From: Pseudorhizobium xiangyangii
GTDB taxonomy: Bacteria; Pseudomonadota; Alphaproteobacteria; Rhizobiales; Rhizobiaceae
DNA length: 64,000 bases
NCBI RefSeq assembly: GCF_020531965.1
Contig: NZ_JAJAWH010000025.1
Span: 1-64,000, forward strand
Direction: 5' to 3'
Below, one piece after another: positions 34,960 to 43,088 of this stretch. Numbering within the stretch: the stretch's first letter is position 1; every line of letters starts with the position of its first letter. A model generated the notes under the pieces. The model worked only from the letters and a program-made list of their open reading frames with translations, was not told the DNA's origin and did no database searches. The translations under genes were made by a program, and so were the position numbers.

Positions 34960-36525
34960 TCAGGTTTCCACATCGACCGGCCTGCTTCCGCTTGATGCCT
35001 TCAATCGCGCGGACATTATCGCACCCGCCCGCAATGCATTCGCCGCAATGGTGAGGCTTGGGTTGATGCCGCCGCTGGTCGGGAAGATGGAACCATCGAC
35101 CACGTAAAGGTTCTCCAGATCATGGCTCCGGCACTCGCTATTGAGGACGGACAGCGAACTGTCAGACCCCATCCGGCAGGTGCCGCAGGAATGTCCGAAA
35201 TTGAGATTGATGCTTGGTGTGAGGATCGCCATCAGGTGTCGCCGGAATGCCACCTTGTACAGTCGCCGGAACTCCCGTACCCGACTGCGGAGCTCATCCT
35301 GGATGGTATATTCAAAGCAAATCGTATCGGGCTGTTCAGGGTCCGACCAAACTCGGTTCGACTTATAGGGGTGGTCCTCGAGGACCGTTGCAAAGATAGT
35401 CGCCCTGCCAAGAAGCTTGGCCGCCAAAAGAGCTGGAACATGCAGGAAGCGTTTCAACGGGCGTAGCCATTTCCAGGATCCGGCATCGATCGCCATGTTG
35501 AGGACATGCACCACATTGTGCGCATCGGCAGCCAGTCCCGTCGACTGTATTACACCGAGGCTGGCCCGACCGAGCTTGTAGAAGTCACGGACGAGGATTG
35601 AGCGTCCCGCCATGGTTTTTCGCCCAAGCTGCCAGACCGCCACAAAGTCGGAGACATGAAACATGAGATTGCGTCCCACCATGCCCGACCCATTGGCAAC
35701 ACCCGTAGGCCAAACCCTGCTGGTCGAGCGCAGCAGCAGAAAAGGCGTCGAGAGAGCGCCACCCGCAAGCGCGTAACATCGTGCATGGACGGTAATTTCC
35801 TCGCCCTGGCGCTGGCAGGTCAACCTGTGGACACGATCTGCACCGGCATCGACGCGTTCCACGGTGCATTGGTCGATTACCGTGGCATTGCCTGTCGCCA
35901 AGGCCGGCTCAATGAACACTTTTCGCGCATCATACCTATGTCCCGACGGTGTTCCGTCCGAGCCACGCTCGTCTCCGCCCCTTCCATCGCCTGCATTGTG
36001 GGCCCGATATGGCTTTAGCCCATTGCGCTGCAGCACGTTGAAGAAATAGCTGTCGGATCGGCTCATGGGCGGCGGCTGACGTAAAGGCGCCGCCGGGCCA
36101 CTGTAGAAGGAATCAGGCCCACCGCTGACCCGGAAGAGTTCCTCGGCCTGTTCGTAGAACGGTGCAAGCGCATCATAACTTATCGGCCAGCAGGAGTTTC
36201 CGCTGTCATCGTGGCGCTCGAAATCATCCCGAGCGAAGCGCTCAAGTGTACCCGCATAAAGCAAAGTCGATCCGCCCACTCCGCAGCCTAACGGCGGATA
36301 GAAGGACACGGGCGCTTCGTCGATCCAACCGCTGATGCGGTTTGGCCACCGGCCATTCGCAAGCCGGACCCTTGGGTCGGAAGCCTCAGGGTCGTCGGAT
36401 ATCTCCTCGCGGCTCGTCCAGACCCCCTTCTCGAGAAAAACTACCCGGTGGCCCGCCATTGCCAGCGCGTATCCCAAGGCTGCTCCGCCCATTCCGGCTC
36501 CGACGATTGCAACGTCCCATTTCAT
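34960..36525 (-). CDS. GMC-family FAD-dependent oxidoreductase
   Basis: A 521-residue flavoprotein. The Rossmann opening is MKWDVAIVGAGMGGAALGYA, followed by FLEKGVW and later SGMVGRNLMFHVSD. The GMC C-terminus carries the histidine region HSCGTCRMGSD and ENLYVVDGSIFPTSGGINPS. The family oxidises alcohols or the C1/C2 of sugars using FAD. The start at 36525 has GGAAGG six bases upstream; the longer frame to 36585 has no family N-terminus. No signal peptide, so probably cytoplasmic. It is divergent from the initiating sugar transferase. The substrate is unknown; sugar or repeat-unit oxidation is inference. Confidence 0.87.
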   Translation of the reverse strand: MKWDVAIVGAGMGGAALGYALAMAGHRVVFLEKGVWTSREEISDDPEASDPRVRLANGRWPNRISGWIDEAPVSFYPPLGCGVGGSTLLYAGTLERFARDDFERHDDSGNSCWPISYDALAPFYEQAEELFRVSGGPDSFYSGPAAPLRQPPPMSRSDSYFFNVLQRNGLKPYRAHNAGDGRGGDERGSDGTPSGHRYDARKVFIEPALATGNATVIDQCTVERVDAGADRVHRLTCQRQGEEITVHARCYALAGGALSTPFLLLRSTSRVWPTGVANGSGMVGRNLMFHVSDFVAVWQLGRKTMAGRSILVRDFYKLGRASLGVIQSTGLAADAHNVVHVLNMAIDAGSWKWLRPLKRFLHVPALLAAKLLGRATIFATVLEDHPYKSNRVWSDPEQPDTICFEYTIQDELRSRVREFRRLYKVAFRRHLMAILTPSINLNFGHSCGTCRMGSDSSLSVLNSECRSHDLENLYVVDGSIFPTSGGINPSLTIAANALRAGAIMSARLKASSGSRPVDVET

Positions 36526-36813
36526 TTGCAGCCTTCCGGTGCTTGGTTCCCCGCTGTCGGCAACCCTGCCAATCGACGACACCAATTCGCTTCAAGCGTC
36601 CCTGATTGGTTAACGGACGAGTCGACCATAGTTCGTTCCGGCACACCATGCTGTTCAGCTCAATTGAGACGGCGAAGCATACAGCATGCCTAACCAGAGC
36701 AGTCACCATCGACGTTTGGCCATGATGCAATCCTCCGGAAGGTGTAGCGCGGCATGATTGTTTGCGCCCACCCTGCCCGAGTATTTTAACGATTGAGTTG
36801 GGGGTTATTAACC
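36526..36813. promoter_or_regulatory. divergent promoter region, GMC oxidoreductase / initiating transferase
   Basis: 288 bp that should hold both promoters. No strong repeat was seen. The plus-strand end reads GAGTTGGGGG shortly before the transferase ATG. Confidence 0.35.
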
Positions 36814-38253
36814 ATGGTTGGAGAAGTACAATCGCCTAGCGGGCTTATTCATCGCTCGCGTGGCCAATCCAGTGGATGGAACGGGCTGGCGCACGAAGCG
36901 ATTGCCTGGGTCATCGCCTTGGTCGATTTTGTCTTTCTGCTCGCCGCAAGTGCCACGGGCTTCCTGCTCTACGAACAGATCACTTTCGGGCTGGTCGCGG
37001 ATCCCAGTCGGTATGTCGGCATCGGAATGGTCATCGCCATGAGCTTCGTGCTCGCGATGCATAGCGCTCAGGCATATCGGCCGGAAAAGGTGCTCCTGCT
37101 GCGCCATCAGATCCGCCTGATCTGCATCCTCACCCCCACGACGCTGGCATTCCTGCTAACGGTGATCTTCTTTTTCAAGCTCGGCTCCTCAGTATCACGA
37201 GGCTCGATTCTTCTCACCACCATTGCTTCGTTGTCCGGGCTCATAGCCCTCCGATATTTTTGGCGGGCGTTCATCCCATTTGCACTCGCGCGGGGGGTTT
37301 TTGGTCGCCGGCGCGTGCTTCTAATCTGCGGCGATGGATTTCCGGTATTGCAATTTCAGGCTCGAGCTGCCGGCGTCGGCACCACGGTCACAGAGGTCGC
37401 GCGTTTATCCGAAGACGGCGACGTGCCGCTGCGATGCCTGGATCTTCTCGCCGGCGCCCCTCCGGCCCATATCGATGAAGTCGTCATCGTCTGGCGTAGT
37501 GCGGACATGACCAAGCTCGACGACTATCTTGGGCAGCTTCGGCGCTCAACACTTCCGGTCAGCGTCACCTTCGAAGGGCTTGTGGGCGGTATCGTCGCAG
37601 GCACATTAACCAAGATCGGAGGCATGACGGCCTTCCAGACACAACGTCCTCCTCTCAGCCTTTATGAAAGTACGCTCAAGCGTCTGTTCGACATCTGCTT
37701 TTCTCTAACCACGCTGCTTGCCCTTTCACCGATCCTGCTGATCACGGCAGTGGCCGTAAAACTGGACAGCAAAGGACCTGTCTTCTTTAGACAGACCCGC
37801 AAAGGCTATGGCGGACGCCCGTTTCGTATCGTCAAATTCCGCAGCATGACTGTCATGGAAGACGGCGACGAGGTAAGGCAAGCGACCAGAGGAGACACAC
37901 GCATAACCCGTGTGGGCGCATTCATCCGGTCAACAAGCCTGGATGAATTGCCGCAATTCTGGAATGTGTTGAAAGGCGAGATGTCGGTAGTTGGCCCACG
38001 CCCGCACGCGAACGCCCACGACGAATACTTTGATGCGCAGATCGGAGAATACGTCTTTCGGCGGCACGTCAAGCCTGGCCTTACCGGCTGGGCACAGATC
38101 AATAAATGCCGAGGAGAGACACCGGACTTGAAGAAGATGGAGGAACGCATCTTCCATGATCTCTGGTATATCAATAACTGGTCGCTGTGGCTCGATCTCA
38201 AAATTGTCTGCCGGACGGTGTGCCTGTTCCACGATTTCCGTGACGTGTATTGA
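36814..38253 (+). CDS. polyprenyl glycosylphosphotransferase initiating EPS synthesis
   Basis: A 479-residue membrane enzyme of the WcaJ/WbaP/ExoY class, which starts the repeat unit by moving a sugar phosphate (often glucose or galactose) onto undecaprenyl phosphate. The N-terminal ~150 residues hold four or five membrane segments, a nucleotide-binding-like middle follows, and the C-terminal catalytic domain has IVKFRSMTVMEDGDE, TSLDELPQFWNVLKGEMSVV followed by GPRPHA, and VKPGLTGWAQIN. The start at 36814 (ATG) is preferred over an upstream in-frame TTG at 36793. The long multi-helix form favours a hexose-1-phosphate transferase over the short PglC type. Confidence 0.93.
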   Translation: MVGEVQSPSGLIHRSRGQSSGWNGLAHEAIAWVIALVDFVFLLAASATGFLLYEQITFGLVADPSRYVGIGMVIAMSFVLAMHSAQAYRPEKVLLLRHQIRLICILTPTTLAFLLTVIFFFKLGSSVSRGSILLTTIASLSGLIALRYFWRAFIPFALARGVFGRRRVLLICGDGFPVLQFQARAAGVGTTVTEVARLSEDGDVPLRCLDLLAGAPPAHIDEVVIVWRSADMTKLDDYLGQLRRSTLPVSVTFEGLVGGIVAGTLTKIGGMTAFQTQRPPLSLYESTLKRLFDICFSLTTLLALSPILLITAVAVKLDSKGPVFFRQTRKGYGGRPFRIVKFRSMTVMEDGDEVRQATRGDTRITRVGAFIRSTSLDELPQFWNVLKGEMSVVGPRPHANAHDEYFDAQIGEYVFRRHVKPGLTGWAQINKCRGETPDLKKMEERIFHDLWYINNWSLWLDLKIVCRTVCLFHDFRDVY

Positions 38254-38274
38254 ACCTATGCCATCGCGACATCG

Positions 38275-39495
38275 CTATCCCGTGACATCAGACATCCCGC
38301 TCTCTGCGATCAGGATCTCCCGCGGCCGCGGATGACTGATAAAAGCAGTCGGACTGGCACTCGGTCCATAAGCGCCACTTGAGTGGATTGCCACGAGATC
38401 GCCGACCTCGAGCCTTGGCAGCGCGATGCCGTTGGCAAGGCGATCGATGGATGTGCATAGAGGACCAACAAGGTTGATTGCTTCAATCGGCCCTTGATGA
38501 TCACCGACTTTGTGCATCGGGTAGTTGCGATGCATGACCATTCCGAAATGCCCGCTTGCCGGCAGGTGATGGTTCATGCCGCCATCGCATATCGCAATCC
38601 GCGTACCCCGTGATTCCTTGATGGAAACGACTTGGGTGACAAAATAACCCGCCTCTCCGACAAGATAGCGTCCCAGTTCAAGCACATAACGGCAATTCTT
38701 GAAGCTTGGCTTCATCGACAGGACGTCTAGCTGCTCATTCGTATCAGCGGCCACCTCATCAAGATCAATGGCGGCATCTCCCATATGATAGGGGATGCCC
38801 AGTCCCGAGCCAAAAACGAGTTTTTTTGGCGCCAGGGCATAGGTGCCGCAGACAGCCTCGAAAATGGACATGAAGTTGCGGTAATTCTCGCATACGGCGG
38901 CGGCCTTCAAACATTGCGTTCCGGCATAGATATGCAGCCCATGTATGTCGAGCCCCGGAAGCGCCATGATAGCCGGTATCGCCTCGCCGATGTCTTCCAC
39001 ATCGATGCCAAAGGGGGATGGCCTGCCCGCCATCTGATCACCGAAGCCCTTGGGAACCGAATTGGGCGACAGCCGGATCAGTATGCGCTGCCGTCGTCCA
39101 AGGGCAGTCGCTATCCGACTAGCAGTTACTGCCTCTCCGACCGACTCGACGACAAGCTCTCCCAGTCCTGCATTGATAGCCTCTGCCAGTTCTGGTTCGC
39201 GTTTTCCCGGTCCAGTAAAGCTTAGTTGCTCGCTCGACCATCCCGCGTTGAGCGCCAAGCGGAACTCGCCGATCGACGACACATCAAGAAAATCCACCAA
39301 CGTCCTCATGCGGCTGAGCAAATGAAGGTTGGGGTTGCATTTAACCGCGAATGAAAGCTGGAACCGGCCACCAAAGGAATTGACCAAGTGTTCACGCCGC
39401 TTGGCAACGTCACTGAGAAAATAGACGTAGCAGGGGGTGCCAAAGTCGGATGCCGCAGCTTGAAGCCAGGCATCGACGACGGGCGTCCGCTCCAT
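38275..39495 (-). CDS. PLP-dependent decarboxylase of the exosortase-system-associated type
   Basis: A 406-residue fold-III PLP enzyme (alanine-racemase-like barrel plus beta domain) of the ornithine/diaminopimelate decarboxylase superfamily. The PLP lysine lies in SFAVKCNPNLHLL; HGLHIYAGTQ and ELGRYLVGEAGYF bind cofactor. The C-terminal GPLCTSIDRLANG and HSSGAYGPSASPTAFISHP match the variant annotated as exosortase A system-associated rather than LysA or SpeC. Its ATG overlaps the carrier-protein stop (TGATG), so its substrate is probably tethered to, or destined for, that carrier. Last gene of a six-gene minus-strand run. Confidence 0.88.
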   Translation of the reverse strand: MERTPVVDAWLQAAASDFGTPCYVYFLSDVAKRREHLVNSFGGRFQLSFAVKCNPNLHLLSRMRTLVDFLDVSSIGEFRLALNAGWSSEQLSFTGPGKREPELAEAINAGLGELVVESVGEAVTASRIATALGRRQRILIRLSPNSVPKGFGDQMAGRPSPFGIDVEDIGEAIPAIMALPGLDIHGLHIYAGTQCLKAAAVCENYRNFMSIFEAVCGTYALAPKKLVFGSGLGIPYHMGDAAIDLDEVAADTNEQLDVLSMKPSFKNCRYVLELGRYLVGEAGYFVTQVVSIKESRGTRIAICDGGMNHHLPASGHFGMVMHRNYPMHKVGDHQGPIEAINLVGPLCTSIDRLANGIALPRLEVGDLVAIHSSGAYGPSASPTAFISHPRPREILIAESGMSDVTG

Positions 39496-39728
39496 CACGC
39501 AACGGCTTCCGTAAACCGCAATATCCGTTCGGGCGTATCAAAATTTTCCAACGTGACATCTTCGGCGCGTATCGAATGTCCGCTCGACTGCTCTATGAAA
39601 GCGATCAGGTTCACCATCGACACCGAGTCCAGTAACCCTGTCGAGAACAGCTCGCTCGACATACTGACGTCACTCATCGCCATTGGGCCCTGCAGATAGT
39701 CCATTAGATTGCGTTGTGTCAGGCTCAA
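39495..39728 (-). CDS. stand-alone acyl/peptidyl carrier protein
   Basis: A 77-residue carrier protein. The phosphopantetheine serine lies in STGLLDSVSMVNLIAFIE, a DSVS form of the DSL motif; acidic helices surround it. The start is TTG (overlapping the ligase stop, TTGA), with AAAGGGGAGG seven to eight bases upstream; an internal ATG would cut the first helix. Placed between an AMP-forming ligase and a PLP decarboxylase with overlaps on both sides, it is expected to receive the acyl or aminoacyl group from the ligase. The PPTase encoded at 31082 could activate it. Confidence 0.87.
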   Translation of the reverse strand: MSLTQRNLMDYLQGPMAMSDVSMSSELFSTGLLDSVSMVNLIAFIEQSSGHSIRAEDVTLENFDTPERILRFTEAVA

Positions 39729-41359
39729 AGCACGGCCTCCCCTTTTGCATGATCCGTTTGACCAATGTGGCGATCATCGACGGAAACTCTCACCGGACTA
39801 GTCCCGTTCTTGCAGCGCCGTATGACAGTTGGCCGGTCAATTTTCCCGCTTGCTGTCCGCGGCATGGCTTCCGGCCATTCATGGAAGTGGCGCGGCACCA
39901 TATAGCTTGGCATGGTGGCGCGGCAGTGACGGATAAGATGATCTTCATCGAGGGCGCCGCAGAGCGGCGTTACGGCAACGTGAACGATCTCGCCAAGATC
40001 ATCGTCCGGCATGCCGAAAGCGACAGCTTCAGCGACCAGATCGCTACGGTAAACGAGGTCTTCCACCTCATCCGGACTGATGCGGAATCCACTCGTCTTG
40101 ATCATGGTGTCCTGGCGACCGATAAACCAGAGGTCGCCGTCTGCATCCATTCGCACGGTGTCGCCGCTATAGACGACGGGCTCGTTGCCAATCAGTTCAA
40201 AGAGTTCCGGGCAAGGCCTGATCTTCTGCGCGGTCAACTCTGGTTGTCTCCAATAACCCAGGCTTACCAGCGGCCCACGGTGAACGAGTTCCCCTTCTTC
40301 GTCAGGCCCTGCGATCCCTTCGCCCGGCTTGATGACAAATACTTGCGCATCGGGAATAGCTTGACCGATCGATCCCTTTTTAGCCCCGAACTTGAACGGC
40401 GGTAGATAGGTCGAGCGAAACGCCTCCGTTAACCCATACATCAGGTAAATATCAGTATTCGGAAATACGACAGGCATCTGTTCCAGGATATTGGGTGAGA
40501 TCCGACCGCCTGAATTGGTCAGCCTTCTGAGCGCCGGAAAATGTCGAGGCCGTTGCATCAGAACGCGAACGATTTGGCTCCAAAGCGGTGGAACGGCCGC
40601 CAGTCCGGTGACGCGCTGCCGTTCCATGGTAGCAATCACTTCCGCGGGAAGCGGCACCGGTTGATGCACCACCGTGCCTCCGACGAGCATCATCGTCGTC
40701 AGCTGGTTCAAACCGTAGTCAAAACTGTAGGGAAGCACGCTCAGCAGCCGGTCATCCGATCCCAAACCCAGGTAGCGGGTCACGGAGCGTGCTCCGGCAA
40801 CCAGATTACCATTCGTCAGCATCACGCCCTTGGGCATGCCCGTAGAGCCAGAAGTGTAGATGATCATTGCCAGGTCGGTCGAAAGCCGCTTCACCTCGCT
40901 GGCAGACCCCTTCATGGCTGGAATATCGCACCGGCGGAAATGGTCCTGCTCGGGCGCGACACCGTTGACCAAGACGTGAAGGATGGCATCGGGAAGGTCA
41001 CCTTGAGCCAGTCGGATAGCAACTCTCGGCTCCACGACCAGGCAAACGGCTCCACTGTCGCGAGCAACATAGTGCAATTGCTCGATCGTCCATTGACTGT
41101 TCACATTGACGATGACGGCACCGAGCTTGGCAACGGCAAACATCGCCGCCACTTCCGTCACGCTCTTGCGCAGTTGTACTATGACCCGGTCACCCGGCCT
41201 GACCCCGCTCAGGTGAAGATGGTCGGCAATACGATCCGTTTTATCGCTCAGCTCCCGGTAGGTGACGTCAAGATTCTCATCAACGATCGCTGTCTTGGCA
41301 GCCGAAACAGGAAGATTGTCGCTCAGCAGGTGATAGAATGTGATTGCAAGACCGCTCAT
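39725..41359 (-). CDS. AMP-forming acyl/aminoacyl ligase
   Basis: A 544-residue adenylating enzyme of the ANL superfamily. Motifs: AMIIYTSGSTGMPKGVMLT (P-loop), DIYLMYGLTEAFRST, YSGDTVRMDADGDLWFIG, KTSGFRISPDEVE and the C-terminal lysine in MPRTASGKIDRPT. It resembles ligases annotated as exosortase A system-associated. It would activate a carboxylate and load the carrier protein whose start overlaps its stop. AGAGGG precedes the ATG at 41359; the open frame to 41407 is not supported. The substrate is unknown; an amino acid that is then decarboxylated is one attractive option. Confidence 0.88.
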   Translation of the reverse strand: MSGLAITFYHLLSDNLPVSAAKTAIVDENLDVTYRELSDKTDRIADHLHLSGVRPGDRVIVQLRKSVTEVAAMFAVAKLGAVIVNVNSQWTIEQLHYVARDSGAVCLVVEPRVAIRLAQGDLPDAILHVLVNGVAPEQDHFRRCDIPAMKGSASEVKRLSTDLAMIIYTSGSTGMPKGVMLTNGNLVAGARSVTRYLGLGSDDRLLSVLPYSFDYGLNQLTTMMLVGGTVVHQPVPLPAEVIATMERQRVTGLAAVPPLWSQIVRVLMQRPRHFPALRRLTNSGGRISPNILEQMPVVFPNTDIYLMYGLTEAFRSTYLPPFKFGAKKGSIGQAIPDAQVFVIKPGEGIAGPDEEGELVHRGPLVSLGYWRQPELTAQKIRPCPELFELIGNEPVVYSGDTVRMDADGDLWFIGRQDTMIKTSGFRISPDEVEDLVYRSDLVAEAVAFGMPDDDLGEIVHVAVTPLCGALDEDHLIRHCRATMPSYMVPRHFHEWPEAMPRTASGKIDRPTVIRRCKNGTSPVRVSVDDRHIGQTDHAKGEAVL

Positions 41360-41361
41360 CG

Positions 41362-41988
41362 CTACCCTCTTTCGGCCGGCGGCCGACCTTCCTTCGGGAA
41401 TGGGCAAAGCCGGGGGAAAATACGTGCAGGCGACCCAACAACGACAGAATCGGACGGCACATCCGTCGTCACAGCCGTATTGGCGGCAATTCGCACGCGA
41501 TCGCCGATCCGTATCTCGCCCAGGACTGTCGAATTAACGCCGATGAAGACGTCGTCCCCAATCACCGGCGCGCCGCCAATCATATTGGTGCCGATCGTCA
41601 CATTGTGCATGACGCCGCACCGCTTGCCGATCACGGAATCGGGATGGATCGAAAGGGATCCTTCAGCGTGAATGATGTGGAACCCCTCACCGGTAACCAC
41701 TGCCGGTGGAATCCAAATCCGCGTGAGAATTGCAATCGGGGCATTCACCGCGCCATAGACCTTGCGCGACAGCCGCCTTGACCAGGAATACCGACGGCTT
41801 TCACACCACTGTCCAAACCGGTAGGCCAGAAGGGCAAGAAATGCCGCATTGAACGTCGTGGAGCCGTGGCGACGATAGTCATTTCTCACCCGCTCAAAAA
41901 ACAGCGAAGTGGGACCGGCCAGTGTGTTGACGGGACCGTCGACTGATCGAAAAGGGAGAAATAGAACGCGTCTGTACCTCATGCGCAC
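41362..41988 (-). CDS. hexapeptide-repeat acyltransferase (serine acetyltransferase-like)
   Basis: A 208-residue left-handed beta-helix transferase. The N-terminal half is helical (FFERVRNDYRRHG, as in CysE-like proteins); the C-terminal half shows hexapeptide repeats, for example IHPDSVIGKRCGVMHNVTIG, VIGDDVFIGVNSTVLGEI and VRIAANTAVTTDVP. The catalytic-type histidine lies in GFHIIHAEGSLSIH or GVMHNVTIG. It ends two bases before the ligase gene and starts inside the GT61 gene end. It probably moves an acyl group (acetyl, or the carrier-bound group) onto a sugar or serine. The C-terminus is basic and proline-rich. Confidence 0.82.
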   Translation of the reverse strand: MRMRYRRVLFLPFRSVDGPVNTLAGPTSLFFERVRNDYRRHGSTTFNAAFLALLAYRFGQWCESRRYSWSRRLSRKVYGAVNAPIAILTRIWIPPAVVTGEGFHIIHAEGSLSIHPDSVIGKRCGVMHNVTIGTNMIGGAPVIGDDVFIGVNSTVLGEIRIGDRVRIAANTAVTTDVPSDSVVVGSPARIFPRLCPFPKEGRPPAERG

Positions 41989-43034
41989 ACCAGGTCCATT
42001 GTTTTCGCAACATCTTGCCAGTCGACATGGAACCCGTGTTTGGGACCATTTCCCACCACGAAGGCAAATTTCTGGCCCTGACGGTCGCAGGATATCTTCA
42101 AAAGAGGCAGAACACGATCAGGGGGCTGAATGACAAGAAGTGCGGCATCGTTTGGCATCACCATCGACCCATGCGTCAGATGGCTACCCTCTACGCCAAC
42201 GATCACGCGTGCGCCTGCACAGGCGTGCAACATCTGCGATAACGGTACTGTTGCGGGATCGAGGACGGTCAGGCCGTATTCAACAGCAAGTCTCTCGGCG
42301 ATTTCCCACTCATTCAGGAGAAGCCTTAGCTCGCCTGTCCGACCTCTTAGAAGAAAGACACCTGGATGCCGCTGCTTGTCAGCCGCGCCTGCAAGCTTTT
42401 GGCGGATACGATCGGCGCGAACACGTTTGCTATCGTTTTGGCCCTGATCCAGAAAGATGGTCAGTTCTTCAAAATGCGTATCTTCCACCGGCTGCATATG
42501 AAACCCGAGCCGCTCGGCATATTGACGCTGATGCGGCGATTGGGCGGCCATCGTGCGGACGGGTTGACCATGCTCCTGCGCCAGCGAGTATGTCAAACAA
42601 TCGTCCAGCAGCCACATTCCAAACCAGCGATTGCCCATCCAGCTCTCGAAGAGGCTGCCCTGCTTCATCACTCGCTTTGGTCGCACATAAATCGGCAACC
42701 GTCGCCTGTCGGGCCGCAATACAGAGGCGCCTCGGCCGGTGTAGATTGTACCGTCGATCAGATCGACATCCTTGAGGCGGACACCCCAGGTTGGCGACTG
42801 GTAGCTCTCGTAGTTTCCTTTGAAGCCTCGGACGACCTCCGCAACGTTGCCGAACTCTGTCGAGCGTATCTTTTCGAGCTGATGAGGCAAGAAAAGCGCA
42901 GGTCGAATGAAGCGCTTGATGCCGGGGGAAATCATCCAGCGCTCCGCAGCGGCAGCTTCGGCGCTTGCTCCTGGAAAGCCCAATGCCTTCCTGCCTACGT
43001 GATGGATTGGCCGCCAGGAAATCACTTTCCTCAA
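41979..43034 (-). CDS. GT61-family (DUF563) glycosyltransferase
   Basis: A 351-residue enzyme of the DUF563/GT61 group. The diagnostic C-terminal block ARVIVGVEGSHLTHGSMVMP is clear, preceded by the sugar-nucleotide region VFLLRGRTGELRLLLNE and GLTVLDPATVPLSQML. Eukaryotic relatives are xylosyl- or GlcNAc-transferases; bacterial ones occur in EPS loci. It overlaps the acyltransferase start by 10 bases. No signal peptide, so it acts at the cytoplasmic face. Confidence 0.82.
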   Translation of the reverse strand: MRKVISWRPIHHVGRKALGFPGASAEAAAAERWMISPGIKRFIRPALFLPHQLEKIRSTEFGNVAEVVRGFKGNYESYQSPTWGVRLKDVDLIDGTIYTGRGASVLRPDRRRLPIYVRPKRVMKQGSLFESWMGNRWFGMWLLDDCLTYSLAQEHGQPVRTMAAQSPHQRQYAERLGFHMQPVEDTHFEELTIFLDQGQNDSKRVRADRIRQKLAGAADKQRHPGVFLLRGRTGELRLLLNEWEIAERLAVEYGLTVLDPATVPLSQMLHACAGARVIVGVEGSHLTHGSMVMPNDAALLVIQPPDRVLPLLKISCDRQGQKFAFVVGNGPKHGFHVDWQDVAKTMDLVCA

Positions 43035-43088
43035 CCTCTAGCTCCTCGCCATTCCACCCCGGAATGGACAGTTCAGGACAGAATAATT

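Noticed and set aside
40541-41671. 376-codon plus-strand frame opposite the AMP ligase
   Set aside because: Low-complexity His/Arg composition; the opposite strand encodes clear ANL motifs.
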